This document shows positions 1 through 5,748 of a stretch of DNA of 6,096 nt, one piece after another. The stretch comes from Methanocorpusculum sp. Its GTDB lineage: Archaea; Halobacteriota; Methanomicrobia; Methanomicrobiales; Methanocorpusculaceae. A program made the translations under genes and the position numbers. The notes below the pieces were generated by a model that worked only from the letters and a program-made list of their open reading frames with translations, was not told the DNA's origin and searched no databases. The DNA is taken from NCBI GenBank assembly GCA_029986195.1, contig DALTYF010000065.1, positions 1 through 6,096 on the forward strand, given 5' to 3'. Every line of letters begins with the position of its first letter. Positions within the stretch are counted from its first letter, which is position 1.

Positions 1-215
1 TGGCACAAGTTCCCCGCGGCCGGCTGGTTGCGGACCTGTCGGATACGGTCGGTCCGGCCGGCAGCGGGTACCCGCCGGACCCGGTGACGATCCGGTTTCT
101 TGAGGGATACATCCGTGAACACGGATGCCCGCCGTCGTGTGCCCGCCGGACATGGAAGACGGTGGATGAGATCATAGCCCGTGTTTCCCAGCAGAGTCTT
201 GCGGATTTTTTCTGA
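1..215 (+). CDS. rnhB: Ribonuclease HII, C-terminal part (5' end outside window)
   Basis: The frame starting at base 3 is open from the window edge to TGA at 213-215 and gives the last 70 residues of a protein. RNase HII removes RNA from RNA/DNA hybrids and single ribonucleotides from DNA. The visible part carries GSGYPPDP (residues 20-27 of the fragment), the form of the conserved GSGYPSDP motif of archaeal RNase HII. It is followed by the helix with FLEGYIREHG and by RRTWKTV (48-54), which matches the family's RR-W-T segment. The protein ends in QQSLADFF, a textbook PIP box (Q-x-x-L-x-x-F-F) that binds the sliding clamp PCNA. The catalytic acidic residues are expected further upstream, outside the window. 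The gene stands alone at its 3' end; a 151-bp spacer separates it from the next gene. The identification is by motif recall, not by a database search. Confidence 0.85.
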   Translation, partial: AQVPRGRLVADLSDTVGPAGSGYPPDPVTIRFLEGYIREHGCPPSCARRTWKTVDEIIARVSQQSLADFF

Positions 216-249
216 CGTGTGCCTGCCGGACTCTGCGCAGATACACTGC

Positions 250-297
250 GAAAAAATTTCGTTTGTTTTTTCCCGGAACATCCGATGAAATTTTTTC
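250..297 (+). terminator. Inverted repeat with T-rich loop, probable rnhB terminator
   Basis: GAAAAAATTTC (250-260) and GAAATTTTTTC (287-297) are perfect 11-bp inverted repeats with 26 bases between them. In RNA, three more pairs (two of them G-U) extend the stem inward. The intervening bases include GTTTGTTTTTT (261-271), a U-rich run of the kind that ends transcription in archaea. The location 35 nt after the rnhB stop fits a terminator. The repeat could instead be a protein-binding site upstream of the protease gene. The stem is AT-rich and weak, so the U-run may matter more than the hairpin. Confidence 0.45.
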
Positions 298-349
298 TGA
301 CATCACTCTCCGGTCTGTGCGCTACGATCAACTTCTTACCCTATCACCG

Positions 350-369
350 CAGAACAATACAGAACAATG
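350..369 (+). repeat. Tandem 10-bp repeat containing the M50 start codon
   Basis: CAGAACAATA (350-359) is followed directly by CAGAACAATG (360-369). Nine of ten bases are identical, and the second copy contains the ATG of the protease gene. There is no Shine-Dalgarno in or before it. It could be a small tandem duplication or chance. No function can be shown. Confidence 0.4.
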
Positions 370-1695
370 GAGTTCGGATGGGTAGTCCCGGTGATCATCT
401 GTGTACTTGTCGCGGGTGTATGCTGGGCAATTAAAAAACACAACTTCCATCCCGAGATCTTTGCTTTTATGGGGCCGTGCCTGATGATCCGGACGTCCCG
501 GACCGGCATCTTTGATGTACTGGCACGTTTCCGCAGAACCTTTCTGGTGTACGGAACACTGGGGGTTGTGATCGTTGCGGTCTGCGGCATTCTGATGACG
601 GCGATGATCATTCTCACCGCGTACCTGACGATGCTGATCCAGCCCGATCCGTCGCCGATCATCCAGCCGCAGAATCTGCTTCTGATTCCGGGTGTGAATG
701 ACTTTGTTCCCTCCACCTTTGCGGTCTGGTTTGCACTGGTGTTCGCGGTGGTCATTCATGAGTTCGGGCACGGACTTCTTTCCCGGGTGGAAAAGATCCG
801 CGTGAAGTACACCGGAATCCTTGCACTGGTGATCCCCATCGGTGCATTCGTCGAACCGGATGAAGAGGAGATTGAAAAGTCCCCGCTTGCAACAAAGCTC
901 CGCATGTTTGCTGCGGGCATCACCAACAATATGGTGGTGGGAGGAGTGTGCATCGTTGCTCTGGTGCTGCTGCTCGGACTGATTGTTCCGGGAACCGTGC
1001 CGTTTGTACAGGGTATCTATGAAGGGTATCCGGCAGACCTTGCGGGCATGCAGCCCGGAACGGTGATTCTTGCGATCGACGGTGTTCCGGTTGCGAACAG
1101 TACGGATATGTCCGCGATTCTTTCCTCGACGGTGCCGGGGCAGACGATTCAGGTTCTCGGCGAGTTCAAGGGCGAACAACAGATGTATGATATTACGCTC
1201 ACGGCAATCCCCCCTGAAGCGGCCGGTTCTGTGATCGGATCTGACGGTTCCGGATTCATGGGTGTTCTGTACGGCAATCCGCGGGCAGTAACCGATACCC
1301 TGCATGCGTTGACGCACCCGTCGACGCCGGGCCAGGCGCTTGTCTCTGTGCTGAACTTCCTCGTGCTGCCGTTCTCGTCCATCAGCGGCAGCAGTTCTCT
1401 CAGCATTCTGGTAACGGATACGCCGGACCCGGCGTTCCTGTCCGCACCGTTCGAGGGATTCTGGGAGGTTGTCCATGTGCTCTACTGGTGTGCCTGGGTA
1501 AACATCCTGCTGGGTACGTTTAACGCACTGCCGCTCGGGCCGCTGGACGGCGGTCAGATGCTGCGCGAGGGCGTGAAGAGTTTCCTTGCCAAACGCGGCA
1601 AGGAACAGTATGCCCAGCCTCTGTGCAGCGTGATTACCAATCTGCTGATTGTCGTGATCATCATCCCCATTATCATGCCGTACTTTTTCCGCTGA
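367..1695 (+). CDS. Site-2-type M50 membrane metalloprotease with PDZ domain
   Basis: This 442-residue integral membrane protein of the M50 (site-2 protease) family is expected to cut membrane-bound substrates within the bilayer, for example regulators or leftover signal peptides. A hydrophobic helix at about 5-22 and a long hydrophobic stretch at about 58-90 come first. The zinc motif HEFGH is at 131-135 (VVIHEFGHGLLSR) inside a membrane segment. Another hydrophobic segment lies at about 185-208. A PDZ-like domain follows at about 210-285, with the typical AGMQPGTVILAIDGVPV at 226-242. The second zinc-site motif is NALPLGPLDGGQ (386-397), whose aspartate is the third metal ligand in the family. 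A last hydrophobic helix is at about 421-439. Both catalytic motifs are intact, so it should be active. ATG 367 is the only reasonable start: no in-frame start lies just upstream and no Shine-Dalgarno is present, suggesting a leaderless or short-leader mRNA. The substrate is unknown. Confidence 0.9.
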   Translation: MEFGWVVPVIICVLVAGVCWAIKKHNFHPEIFAFMGPCLMIRTSRTGIFDVLARFRRTFLVYGTLGVVIVAVCGILMTAMIILTAYLTMLIQPDPSPIIQPQNLLLIPGVNDFVPSTFAVWFALVFAVVIHEFGHGLLSRVEKIRVKYTGILALVIPIGAFVEPDEEEIEKSPLATKLRMFAAGITNNMVVGGVCIVALVLLLGLIVPGTVPFVQGIYEGYPADLAGMQPGTVILAIDGVPVANSTDMSAILSSTVPGQTIQVLGEFKGEQQMYDITLTAIPPEAAGSVIGSDGSGFMGVLYGNPRAVTDTLHALTHPSTPGQALVSVLNFLVLPFSSISGSSSLSILVTDTPDPAFLSAPFEGFWEVVHVLYWCAWVNILLGTFNALPLGPLDGGQMLREGVKSFLAKRGKEQYAQPLCSVITNLLIVVIIIPIIMPYFFR

Positions 1696-1709
1696 GTGAA
1701 AGGACAGCG

Positions 1710-1734
1710 CTTATGAGGGTAAAAACCTCATAAG
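1710..1734 (+). promoter_or_regulatory. Perfect 9-bp hairpin/palindrome before the EamA gene
   Basis: CTTATGAGG (1710-1718) and CCTCATAAG (1726-1734) are perfect inverted repeats around a 7-base loop of GTAAAAA. The element lies 14 nt after the protease stop and 11 nt before the next ATG, and is followed by the T-rich stretch TATTATTTT (1737-1745). Two readings fit. It may be a terminator for the protease gene. Or it may be an operator or a leader hairpin for the transporter gene, since a leaderless transcript would need its TATA region in or near this element. The sequence does not decide between them. Confidence 0.55.
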
Positions 1735-1745
1735 AGTATTATTTT

Positions 1746-2681
1746 ATGAACGGCCGCTGGCTTCTGTTTCCCCTGCTGGTTTTTCTTGGCGGTTGCTGTT
1801 ACGGTCCGTCATCGCCGACGATTAAGTTAGCTTATGAAGCAGGGGTTTCGGCAAACGATGTGGTGATGAGTCAGTACTTTTACGGCTGGCTGATTCTGCT
1901 GGTTCTGGTCGGGGCAGGGTTTCTCAAAGGATCTCTGCACCGGCCGGCATCCCCCGCACCGTGGACGGTAAGGCGGGTGCTGCGACTGTTTGCAACCGGG
2001 GCTGCGATTGCGCTGGTGAGCGTCTGTTACTGTTTTTCCCTGCAGAGTGTTCCCGCATCGGTTTCGGTTATTCTGCTGTTCCAGTTTACGTGGATCGGTG
2101 TGATCCTTCAGGCTCTGGTGGAACGGCGGATGCCGTCGCGGCGAACGATTGCAGCGGTTGTGATTCTGATCGCAGGCACTGTTGTTGCCGCCGGTCTTAT
2201 CGGCAGCAGTGTTCATCTGACCGCCGAAGGCGTGGTTTTCGGCATGCTGTCTGCTCTGTTCTACGCGCTGTATATGTTCCTGCTCGGCCATACGGAGCCG
2301 GCGATGCATCCGCTGACCCGAAGTTTTGTGATCATGTCCTGCTCGCTTGCCCTGCTGCTGTGCATCCTGTCGCCTGCATATATTGTGAGCGGCACGGCGT
2401 TCTCCGGTATCTGGGTGTATGGGAGTATTCTTGGTCTGTTCGGCTGTGCTCTTCCGATGTTTCTGTTTTCGTTCGGAACACCGCGTATCTCAACCGGGGC
2501 TGCGACGATTCTCAGTTCATCGGAGCTTCCTGCCTCGATCATCTGTGCGGTGATTATTCTTTCCGAGGCGGTGTCCTGGGTGCAGTGGGTGGGTATTGCC
2601 CTGATCTTTTTCGGTATCGCCTATCCGTATCTTGGAACAGGGGATACGTCCGGCGGTACACCTGTGGTGTCGGGAAAGTAG
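1746..2681 (+). CDS. EamA/DMT-superfamily transporter (10 TM)
   Basis: This 311-residue, very hydrophobic protein has about ten membrane helices in two homologous halves, the layout of EamA (DUF6) transporters of the drug/metabolite superfamily in the cytoplasmic membrane. The first half opens with FLGGCCYGPSSPTIKLAYEAG (13-33), a form of the family's G-x-x-Y-G-x-x-x-x-x-x-K start. It continues with CYCFSLQSVPASVSVILLFQ (94-113), the conserved helix 3-4 region. The second half starts near 160. It has SSSELPASIICAVIILSEAV (257-276), matching the family's SAELP...LGE segment, then WVQWVGIALIFFGI (278-291). The tail after 297 is short and polar. The transported substrate cannot be predicted. No Shine-Dalgarno precedes ATG 1746, again leaderless style. 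It may be co-transcribed with the protease (50-nt gap), but the intervening hairpin argues for partial or full separation. Confidence 0.88.
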   Translation: MNGRWLLFPLLVFLGGCCYGPSSPTIKLAYEAGVSANDVVMSQYFYGWLILLVLVGAGFLKGSLHRPASPAPWTVRRVLRLFATGAAIALVSVCYCFSLQSVPASVSVILLFQFTWIGVILQALVERRMPSRRTIAAVVILIAGTVVAAGLIGSSVHLTAEGVVFGMLSALFYALYMFLLGHTEPAMHPLTRSFVIMSCSLALLLCILSPAYIVSGTAFSGIWVYGSILGLFGCALPMFLFSFGTPRISTGAATILSSSELPASIICAVIILSEAVSWVQWVGIALIFFGIAYPYLGTGDTSGGTPVVSGK

Positions 2682-2710
2682 TGTGATGCCACGAAAGTAG
2701 TTCACGGTTG

Positions 2711-2725
2711 TTTTTCCGGAAAAAA
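2711..2725 (+). terminator. Palindromic T/A tract after the EamA gene
   Basis: Five T, then CCGG, then six A, beginning 30 nt after the transporter stop, form a 14-bp perfect palindrome with a T-run. A U-rich run just after a stop codon is the usual archaeal termination signal, and the next gene has its own promoter about 40 nt further on. The symmetry could also give termination on the opposite strand. Confidence 0.4.
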
Positions 2726-2757
2726 TCAGCTCAATACCTTCGGCACATCCCCGTCCC

Positions 2758-2772
2758 GCCGAAATATAATAA
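2758..2772 (+). promoter_or_regulatory. BRE/TATA promoter of purN-rnp4
   Basis: The stretch GCCGAAATATAATAA reads as a purine-rich BRE (CGAAA) running into an AT-only TATA box (about 2762-2772), standing out in a GC-rich neighbourhood. Archaeal transcription starts about 22-27 nt after the centre of the TATA box, which gives about 2789-2793. The leader before ATG 2800 would then be only about 7-11 nt and has no Shine-Dalgarno. This is the clearest promoter in the window. Confidence 0.7.
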
Positions 2773-2799
2773 TCCGCCCGCGTCCAATATACCTGTATC

Positions 2800-3414
2800 A
2801 TGAAGCGGATTGCGGTACTTGCTTCGGGGCGCGGCTCAAACTTTCAGGCGATACTTGATGCCCTCGCCCGAGGAGAGATTAACGGGGAGTGTGTTGCTCT
2901 CATTACGGACAACAGGGATGCCTATGCGATTGAGCGGGCAAAGACTGCCGGTGTTCCGGCAGTCGTGGTCAACTACCGGGACTATCCGACCAAAGCGGCC
3001 TTTGAAGCATACCTGCTTGCGGCAATGCATGCGGCAGGCGCGGATCTGTTTGTCTGTGCCGGATACATGCGCATTATCGGAACAGAAATTATCCGGGCGT
3101 TTGCCGGAAAGATGATCAACATCCACCCCGCACTGCTGCCGGCGTTCCCCGGTCTGCACGGTCAGCGGCAGGCCCTGGAGTACGGGGTCAAGATTGCCGG
3201 ATGCACCGTACATTTCGTGGACGAAGGGCTGGACTCCGGACCGATCATCCTGCAGAAGGCGGTTCCGGTTCTGGACGATGATGATGAGGAAGCGCTTGAT
3301 GAACGGATTCTTGCCCAGGAACACATTGCATTTCCCGAAGCAGTTGCGCTGTTCTGCGCCGACCGGCTGGTGGTGACCGGTCGTCATGTGAAGATTCTGC
3401 CGGAGACACCCTGA
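2800..3414 (+). CDS. purN: Phosphoribosylglycinamide formyltransferase (GAR transformylase)
   Basis: This cytoplasmic enzyme of de novo purine synthesis transfers a formyl group from a 10-formyl-folate donor to glycinamide ribonucleotide. The 204-residue length is normal for PurN. It opens with VLASGRGSNFQAI (6-18), the phosphate-binding loop of the Rossmann-like fold. The catalytic triad of the family is present: Asn107 and His109 in MINIHPALLPAFPG (105-118) and Asp145 in VDEGLDSGPI (140-149). The region 134-157 fits the GART signature pattern. The start is supported by the immediate IAVLASGRGSN and by the TATA box at the right distance. It is the first gene of a two-gene unit with rnp4, 4 nt apart. 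The formyl donor is the odd point, because methanogens mainly use tetrahydromethanopterin and many archaea use the formate-dependent PurT for this step. Confidence 0.95.
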   Translation: MKRIAVLASGRGSNFQAILDALARGEINGECVALITDNRDAYAIERAKTAGVPAVVVNYRDYPTKAAFEAYLLAAMHAAGADLFVCAGYMRIIGTEIIRAFAGKMINIHPALLPAFPGLHGQRQALEYGVKIAGCTVHFVDEGLDSGPIILQKAVPVLDDDDEEALDERILAQEHIAFPEAVALFCADRLVVTGRHVKILPETP

Positions 3415-3418
3415 GTAC

Positions 3419-3721
3419 ATGGCGCAGCACAGAAAGGGTCCGACCGCAAAAGAGATCGCGCTTGAACGAATTGCCATTCTTTTTGATCAGGCGTATCAGA
3501 ACCGGGCGGACCCGGTCCTTGCCGACCGGTATGTGGCGCTCGCCCGCGAGATTGCGATGCGCAGGCGGCTGCGGATGCCGAGGGAATACCGCAGGTCCTT
3601 CTGCCCGGTCTGCCACGCCTACTTTGTTCCGGGAGAAAACCACCGCGTGCGCATTCAGCACGGGAAGGTCATCTCCACCTGTAAAATCTGCGGTGCAGTG
3701 ACCCGCTTCCCGCTACCCTAA
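3419..3721 (+). CDS. rnp4: RNase P protein component 4 (Rpp21/Rpr2 family)
   Basis: This 100-residue basic protein is one of the small protein subunits of archaeal RNase P, which works with the catalytic RNA to remove 5' leaders from precursor tRNAs. The N-terminal half is helical and Arg/Lys-rich, with ALAREIAMRRRLRMPREYRR at 40-59, which fits the family's helices and RNA contact. The C-terminal half is a zinc ribbon with four cysteines as two CxxC knuckles: Cys62/Cys65 (FCPVCHAYFVPG) and Cys88/Cys91 (CKICGAV). Length, order and spacing match Rpp21. In the complex it pairs with Rpp29. The start is 4 nt after the purN stop. The nearest Shine-Dalgarno-like GGAG (3402-3405) is 13 nt away, a little far, so translation coupling to purN is likely. 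A C6T7 tract follows at once. Confidence 0.9.
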   Translation: MAQHRKGPTAKEIALERIAILFDQAYQNRADPVLADRYVALAREIAMRRRLRMPREYRRSFCPVCHAYFVPGENHRVRIQHGKVISTCKICGAVTRFPLP

Positions 3722-3734
3722 CCCCCCTTTTTTT
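3722..3734 (+). terminator. C6T7 terminator tract after rnp4
   Basis: Six C and seven T start directly after the rnp4 stop codon and are followed by CCC. A pyrimidine/U-run without a clear stem is the usual intrinsic terminator of archaea. It should end the purN-rnp4 transcript. Confidence 0.6.
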
Positions 3735-3781
3735 CCCGACACACCATCGGGTCGCGGCATGTTCTCCAGGGAATAGATCGT

Positions 3782-3803
3782 CCGTAATATAAGCACTGAG
3801 TGC
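3782..3803 (+). promoter_or_regulatory. TATA-like box with adjoining 11-bp palindrome
   Basis: CCGTAATATAAG (3782-3793) resembles a BRE/TATA element. It is joined by GCACTGAGTGC (3793-3803), a perfect odd palindrome around one central G. A palindrome touching the TATA box is where archaeal repressors often bind. The expected transcription start is near 3812, about 30 nt before the small ORF at 3842. The TATA match is moderate and could be chance. Confidence 0.35.
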
Positions 3804-3841
3804 AATGCCTGCGCGCTGGTTTGCAGAACGGGAGGGAGAAT

Positions 3842-3889
3842 ATGTCTTTTGCTGTCTGCGTCCTGACAAACATTTTTGCCGGAATCTGA
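3842..3889 (+). CDS. Possible 15-residue small protein or leader peptide
   Basis: ATG at 3842 opens a 15-codon ORF, MSFAVCVLTNIFAGI, ending in TGA at 3887-3889. A perfect Shine-Dalgarno GGAGG (3831-3835) lies 6 nt before the ATG, better than at almost any other gene here. A TATA-like box lies upstream and a hairpin with T-run starts at the stop codon, so promoter, ribosome site, ORF and terminator are all in order. The peptide is hydrophobic with no charged residue. It could be a small membrane peptide, a translated leader that controls transcription into the downstream gene, or chance. I do not recognise it. ORFs this short often arise at random; the ribosome site is the main support. Confidence 0.35.
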   Translation: MSFAVCVLTNIFAGI

Positions 3890-3913
3890 AATGGATTGAC
3901 ATCATCCATTTTT
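3889..3913 (+). terminator. 8-bp hairpin followed by T-run
   Basis: AAATGGAT (3889-3896) and ATCCATTT (3904-3911) pair perfectly across the 7-base loop TGACATC, and the right arm runs into TTTTT (3909-3913). This is the shape of an intrinsic terminator or attenuator. Its left arm begins at the last base of the small ORF's stop codon, so ribosomes finishing that ORF would cover the stem. Confidence 0.45.
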
Positions 3914-3944
3914 CCGTTATCACGATCGTTTACGTAGTGCAAAA

Positions 3945-3969
3945 GTGATCCGAACGTATTTTGGATCGC
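3945..3969 (+). promoter_or_regulatory. 10-bp imperfect hairpin upstream of the Cache gene promoter
   Basis: GTGATCCGAA (3945-3954) pairs with TTTGGATCGC (3960-3969) across the 5-base loop CGTAT; eight pairs are Watson-Crick and two are G-U. It lies about 35 nt before the TATA region of the next gene. It could be an operator half-site pair (GATCC...GGATC) or part of an upstream transcript. No direct evidence of function. Confidence 0.3.
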
Positions 3970-4000
3970 GATTGTATTCTTAAAGTATTTCCAAGCGTTA

Positions 4001-4014
4001 TGTTTATAATAAAT
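4001..4014 (+). promoter_or_regulatory. AT-rich TATA promoter of the Cache lipoprotein gene
   Basis: TGTTTATAATAAAT is a strong TATA-type sequence centred near 4007. Transcription should start near 4030-4034, leaving a leader of about 13-17 nt before ATG 4047 with no Shine-Dalgarno. A second AT-rich stretch, ATAATAATTTTT at 4019-4030, makes the exact box uncertain. Confidence 0.55.
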
Positions 4015-4511
4015 TACGATAATAATTTTTCAATAGCTGACAGAATATGAAGCGCGAGGTTATTATTTCGGTTTCCATCCTGCTAGTAATATCCGTATTG
4101 TTTGCTGGATGTATTCAATTGTTTAGTGGTAATGAAACAAAAGAGAACTTGTATCTCTTTCCGGTATCCGATGCCCCGTCCGAAGTAATGGCGGCGCTGG
4201 ATCACTTCTCGGAATCCGTTTATGCCCGATGCAATGAGCTTGATGTTGAGCTTACCCGGGCTGCTGCAGATCTGAGTGGTATCCCGCGTACCGACACAAC
4301 CAGTATTTCAGACGTTCTCATGAAGATGTACAGCAACCACCCCTACGCGGTTGGCATATCGCGTGTCGGACCAAATGGTGAAGAGTATGCATCCCTGCCG
4401 ATGTACAGTCTGACCGGTATGGAAATGACATCCTCCTTCTGGGAGTTTGATGAAACTTCCTTTGCCAAAAATAATGCAACTATTCTCATGGAGCCGCTGT
4501 ACTCCACCACC

Positions 4512-4621
4512 TACTCGCTCGTGTCAACGATGTAGGTCATGACAAAGGAAACACCGACCCAGCCGTCATACGTTCCCTCCGGGGTGTAAACCGGGTGACG
4601 GAAATGGAGGATTTCTCCGTA
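4512..4621 (-). other. Inverted segment inside the Cache lipoprotein gene
   Basis: The reverse complement of 4515-4618 encodes 35 residues (the last codon is completed by G4619), beginning GEILHFRHPVYTPEGTYDGW and continuing VGVSFVMTYIVDTSE. It joins in frame to ...PLYSTTY on the left and YYFSYGHANN... on the right. The middle is the expected strand-loop-strand of a Cache domain, with P-V-Y-x-x-x-G-x-x-x-G-W-V-G-V-S-F. The breakpoints fall in a 3-bp inverted repeat, TAC 4512-4514 and GTA 4619-4621, and I find no longer repeat around it. On the plus strand the same bases hold three stops. On the minus strand the open block is bounded by TAG on each side. Inversion is far more likely than chance, because frame, length and family pattern all agree. 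Confidence 0.85.
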
Positions 4622-5742
4622 CTACTTCTCTTACGGGCACGCCAACAATTATTTCCCGGCGCTCTATGACGCCGAGGGTAACATTCTGTATTACCCGACC
4701 CAGGAGATCATCGGTGACAATATCCAGTTCCTGTCCCGCGAAGACAGCGAGGTCCTGTTGCATACTGATGCAATCTTCACCCAGTCGGACGGTATGATGA
4801 AATACCTGTTCACCCCGTTCAACCCGGGACCACTGGTGGAATATACAACCGTGTGGAAGACGATTAACGTCTGCGGCCGGGACCTCAAACCCAACATCAT
4901 CATGTATGAGGTAGAGGACTGGAACCAGAACTTCTCCGAGGATCTGGCGATTGACGATCTGTCGAATCTTGTGTTCCAGATGTACCAGTATGGAAAGGCC
5001 AACGGAATTAATGCAACAACCGCGGAGATTCAGAATCAGCGCGGAAGATTCGCGGTTGATCCCAACATTATCCTCTTTGCCTACGACATGAATGCAACAA
5101 ATCTTGCACATTCACAGACTCCGGACCGTATCGGGAAGAACCAGATGAACGCAGGAGATGCCTACGGTCTCCGCTACATCAGCAGAATGGTTGACCTGTG
5201 CGAACAGGGCGGCGGCTTTGTCCACTACTACAAACCGGTCGGCGAGCCGAGCGGAAGTGTATCGGTTCTGATGATCTCCTATGTCCTGCCGGTGAACCGG
5301 GAATGGTTTGTGGGCGCTGCCTATCCGATCATGTTCGCCTCACCTGACCCCAAAAAGCGTGACGAACTGAATACGCTGGTCGTGGATGCCCAGCAGTATG
5401 TCCGTGACCAGGGAAAGGATGCGGCACTGTCCGCGTTCTCCGCTGCCAACAGTTCATTCCAGCTGAAGGATGTCTCCCTTATGTCAATGGACTATGACGG
5501 AAACGTTCTCTCCGCTCCCATACAACTGAATGTGACCGGCAAGAATGCATTCGGCTTTACCAATGCCCATGGAGTTTCCAGTATGCGTGAGCTGGTAATC
5601 CTTGCCAAACAGGGAGGCAACTACCTGTTAATGGACACAGCGAGCCAGAACGGTATGAATACAATGTACCTGTTCTATGTAGAGCCGGTGAGTAATGAAT
5701 GGTGTCTTATCAGCTGGACTGAATTGAATACGTTTGTTGAAG

Positions 5743-5748
5743 GGAGGT
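5743..5748 (+). promoter_or_regulatory. Shine-Dalgarno of the last gene, inside the end of the Cache gene
   Basis: GGAGGT lies 9 nt before ATG 5758 and overlaps the final Gly-Arg codons and the first base of the TAA of the Cache gene. It fixes the start of the next gene and suggests that the two are translated from one mRNA. Confidence 0.7.

Larger units (their letters stand above)
3722..4046. other. 325-bp intergenic region with several signals
   Basis: Composition falls from GC-rich to AT-rich along this gap. In order it holds the rnp4 terminator tract, a TATA-like box with an adjoining palindrome (about 3782-3803), a 15-codon ORF with Shine-Dalgarno (3842-3889), a hairpin plus T-run (3889-3913), the 8-bp palindrome ACGATCGT (3922-3929), a 10-bp hairpin with wobble pairs (3945-3969), the 8-bp palindrome ATCGCGAT (3965-3972), and the AT-rich promoter of the Cache lipoprotein. 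I see no tRNA, no CRISPR repeat and no mobile element. Minus-strand ORFs here start only with TTG or GTG and show no family features. Confidence 0.6.

Noticed and set aside
219..434. 71-codon ORF in the rnhB-M50 spacer
   Set aside because: No ribosome site, it crosses the inverted repeat and runs into the protease gene in a different frame, with no recognisable features.
328..1476. Long minus-strand ORF (382 codons) opposite the M50 protease
   Set aside because: It is extremely rich in Arg, His, Asp and Gln, shows no domain, and lies exactly opposite a gene with intact catalytic motifs; it is a codon-bias shadow.
1961..2686. Plus-strand 241-codon ORF overlapping the EamA gene in another frame
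   Set aside because: Its Cys/Arg/Ser-rich, patternless composition is typical of a frame-shifted read of a hydrophobic gene; the EamA frame has clear family motifs.
2672..2701. Direct repeat GAAAGTAG at the end of the EamA gene
   Set aside because: Two 8-base copies about 20 nt apart, with no further similarity; likely chance.
3718..3942. Minus-strand 74-codon ORF in the intergenic region
   Set aside because: It starts with TTG, has no Shine-Dalgarno or TATA box on that strand, and has no clear domain; the CxxC it contains is not enough.
4533..4598. Simple point nonsense mutations or a frameshift as cause of the broken Cache gene
   Set aside because: Upstream and downstream coding parts are in the same frame, three stops lie close together, and the plus-strand residues between do not look like Cache sequence in any frame, while the reverse complement fits perfectly. 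Inversion explains all of this in one step.
4512..4621. Classic invertase-type long inverted repeats at the inversion borders
   Set aside because: I compared the left flank with the reverse complement of the right flank; only TAC/GTA matches and bases on either side disagree, so no long repeat can be claimed.
4566..5111. Minus-strand 181-codon ORF opposite the 3' part of the Cache gene
   Set aside because: It is the antisense of good Cache coding sequence and is not in the frame of the inverted segment; a shadow.
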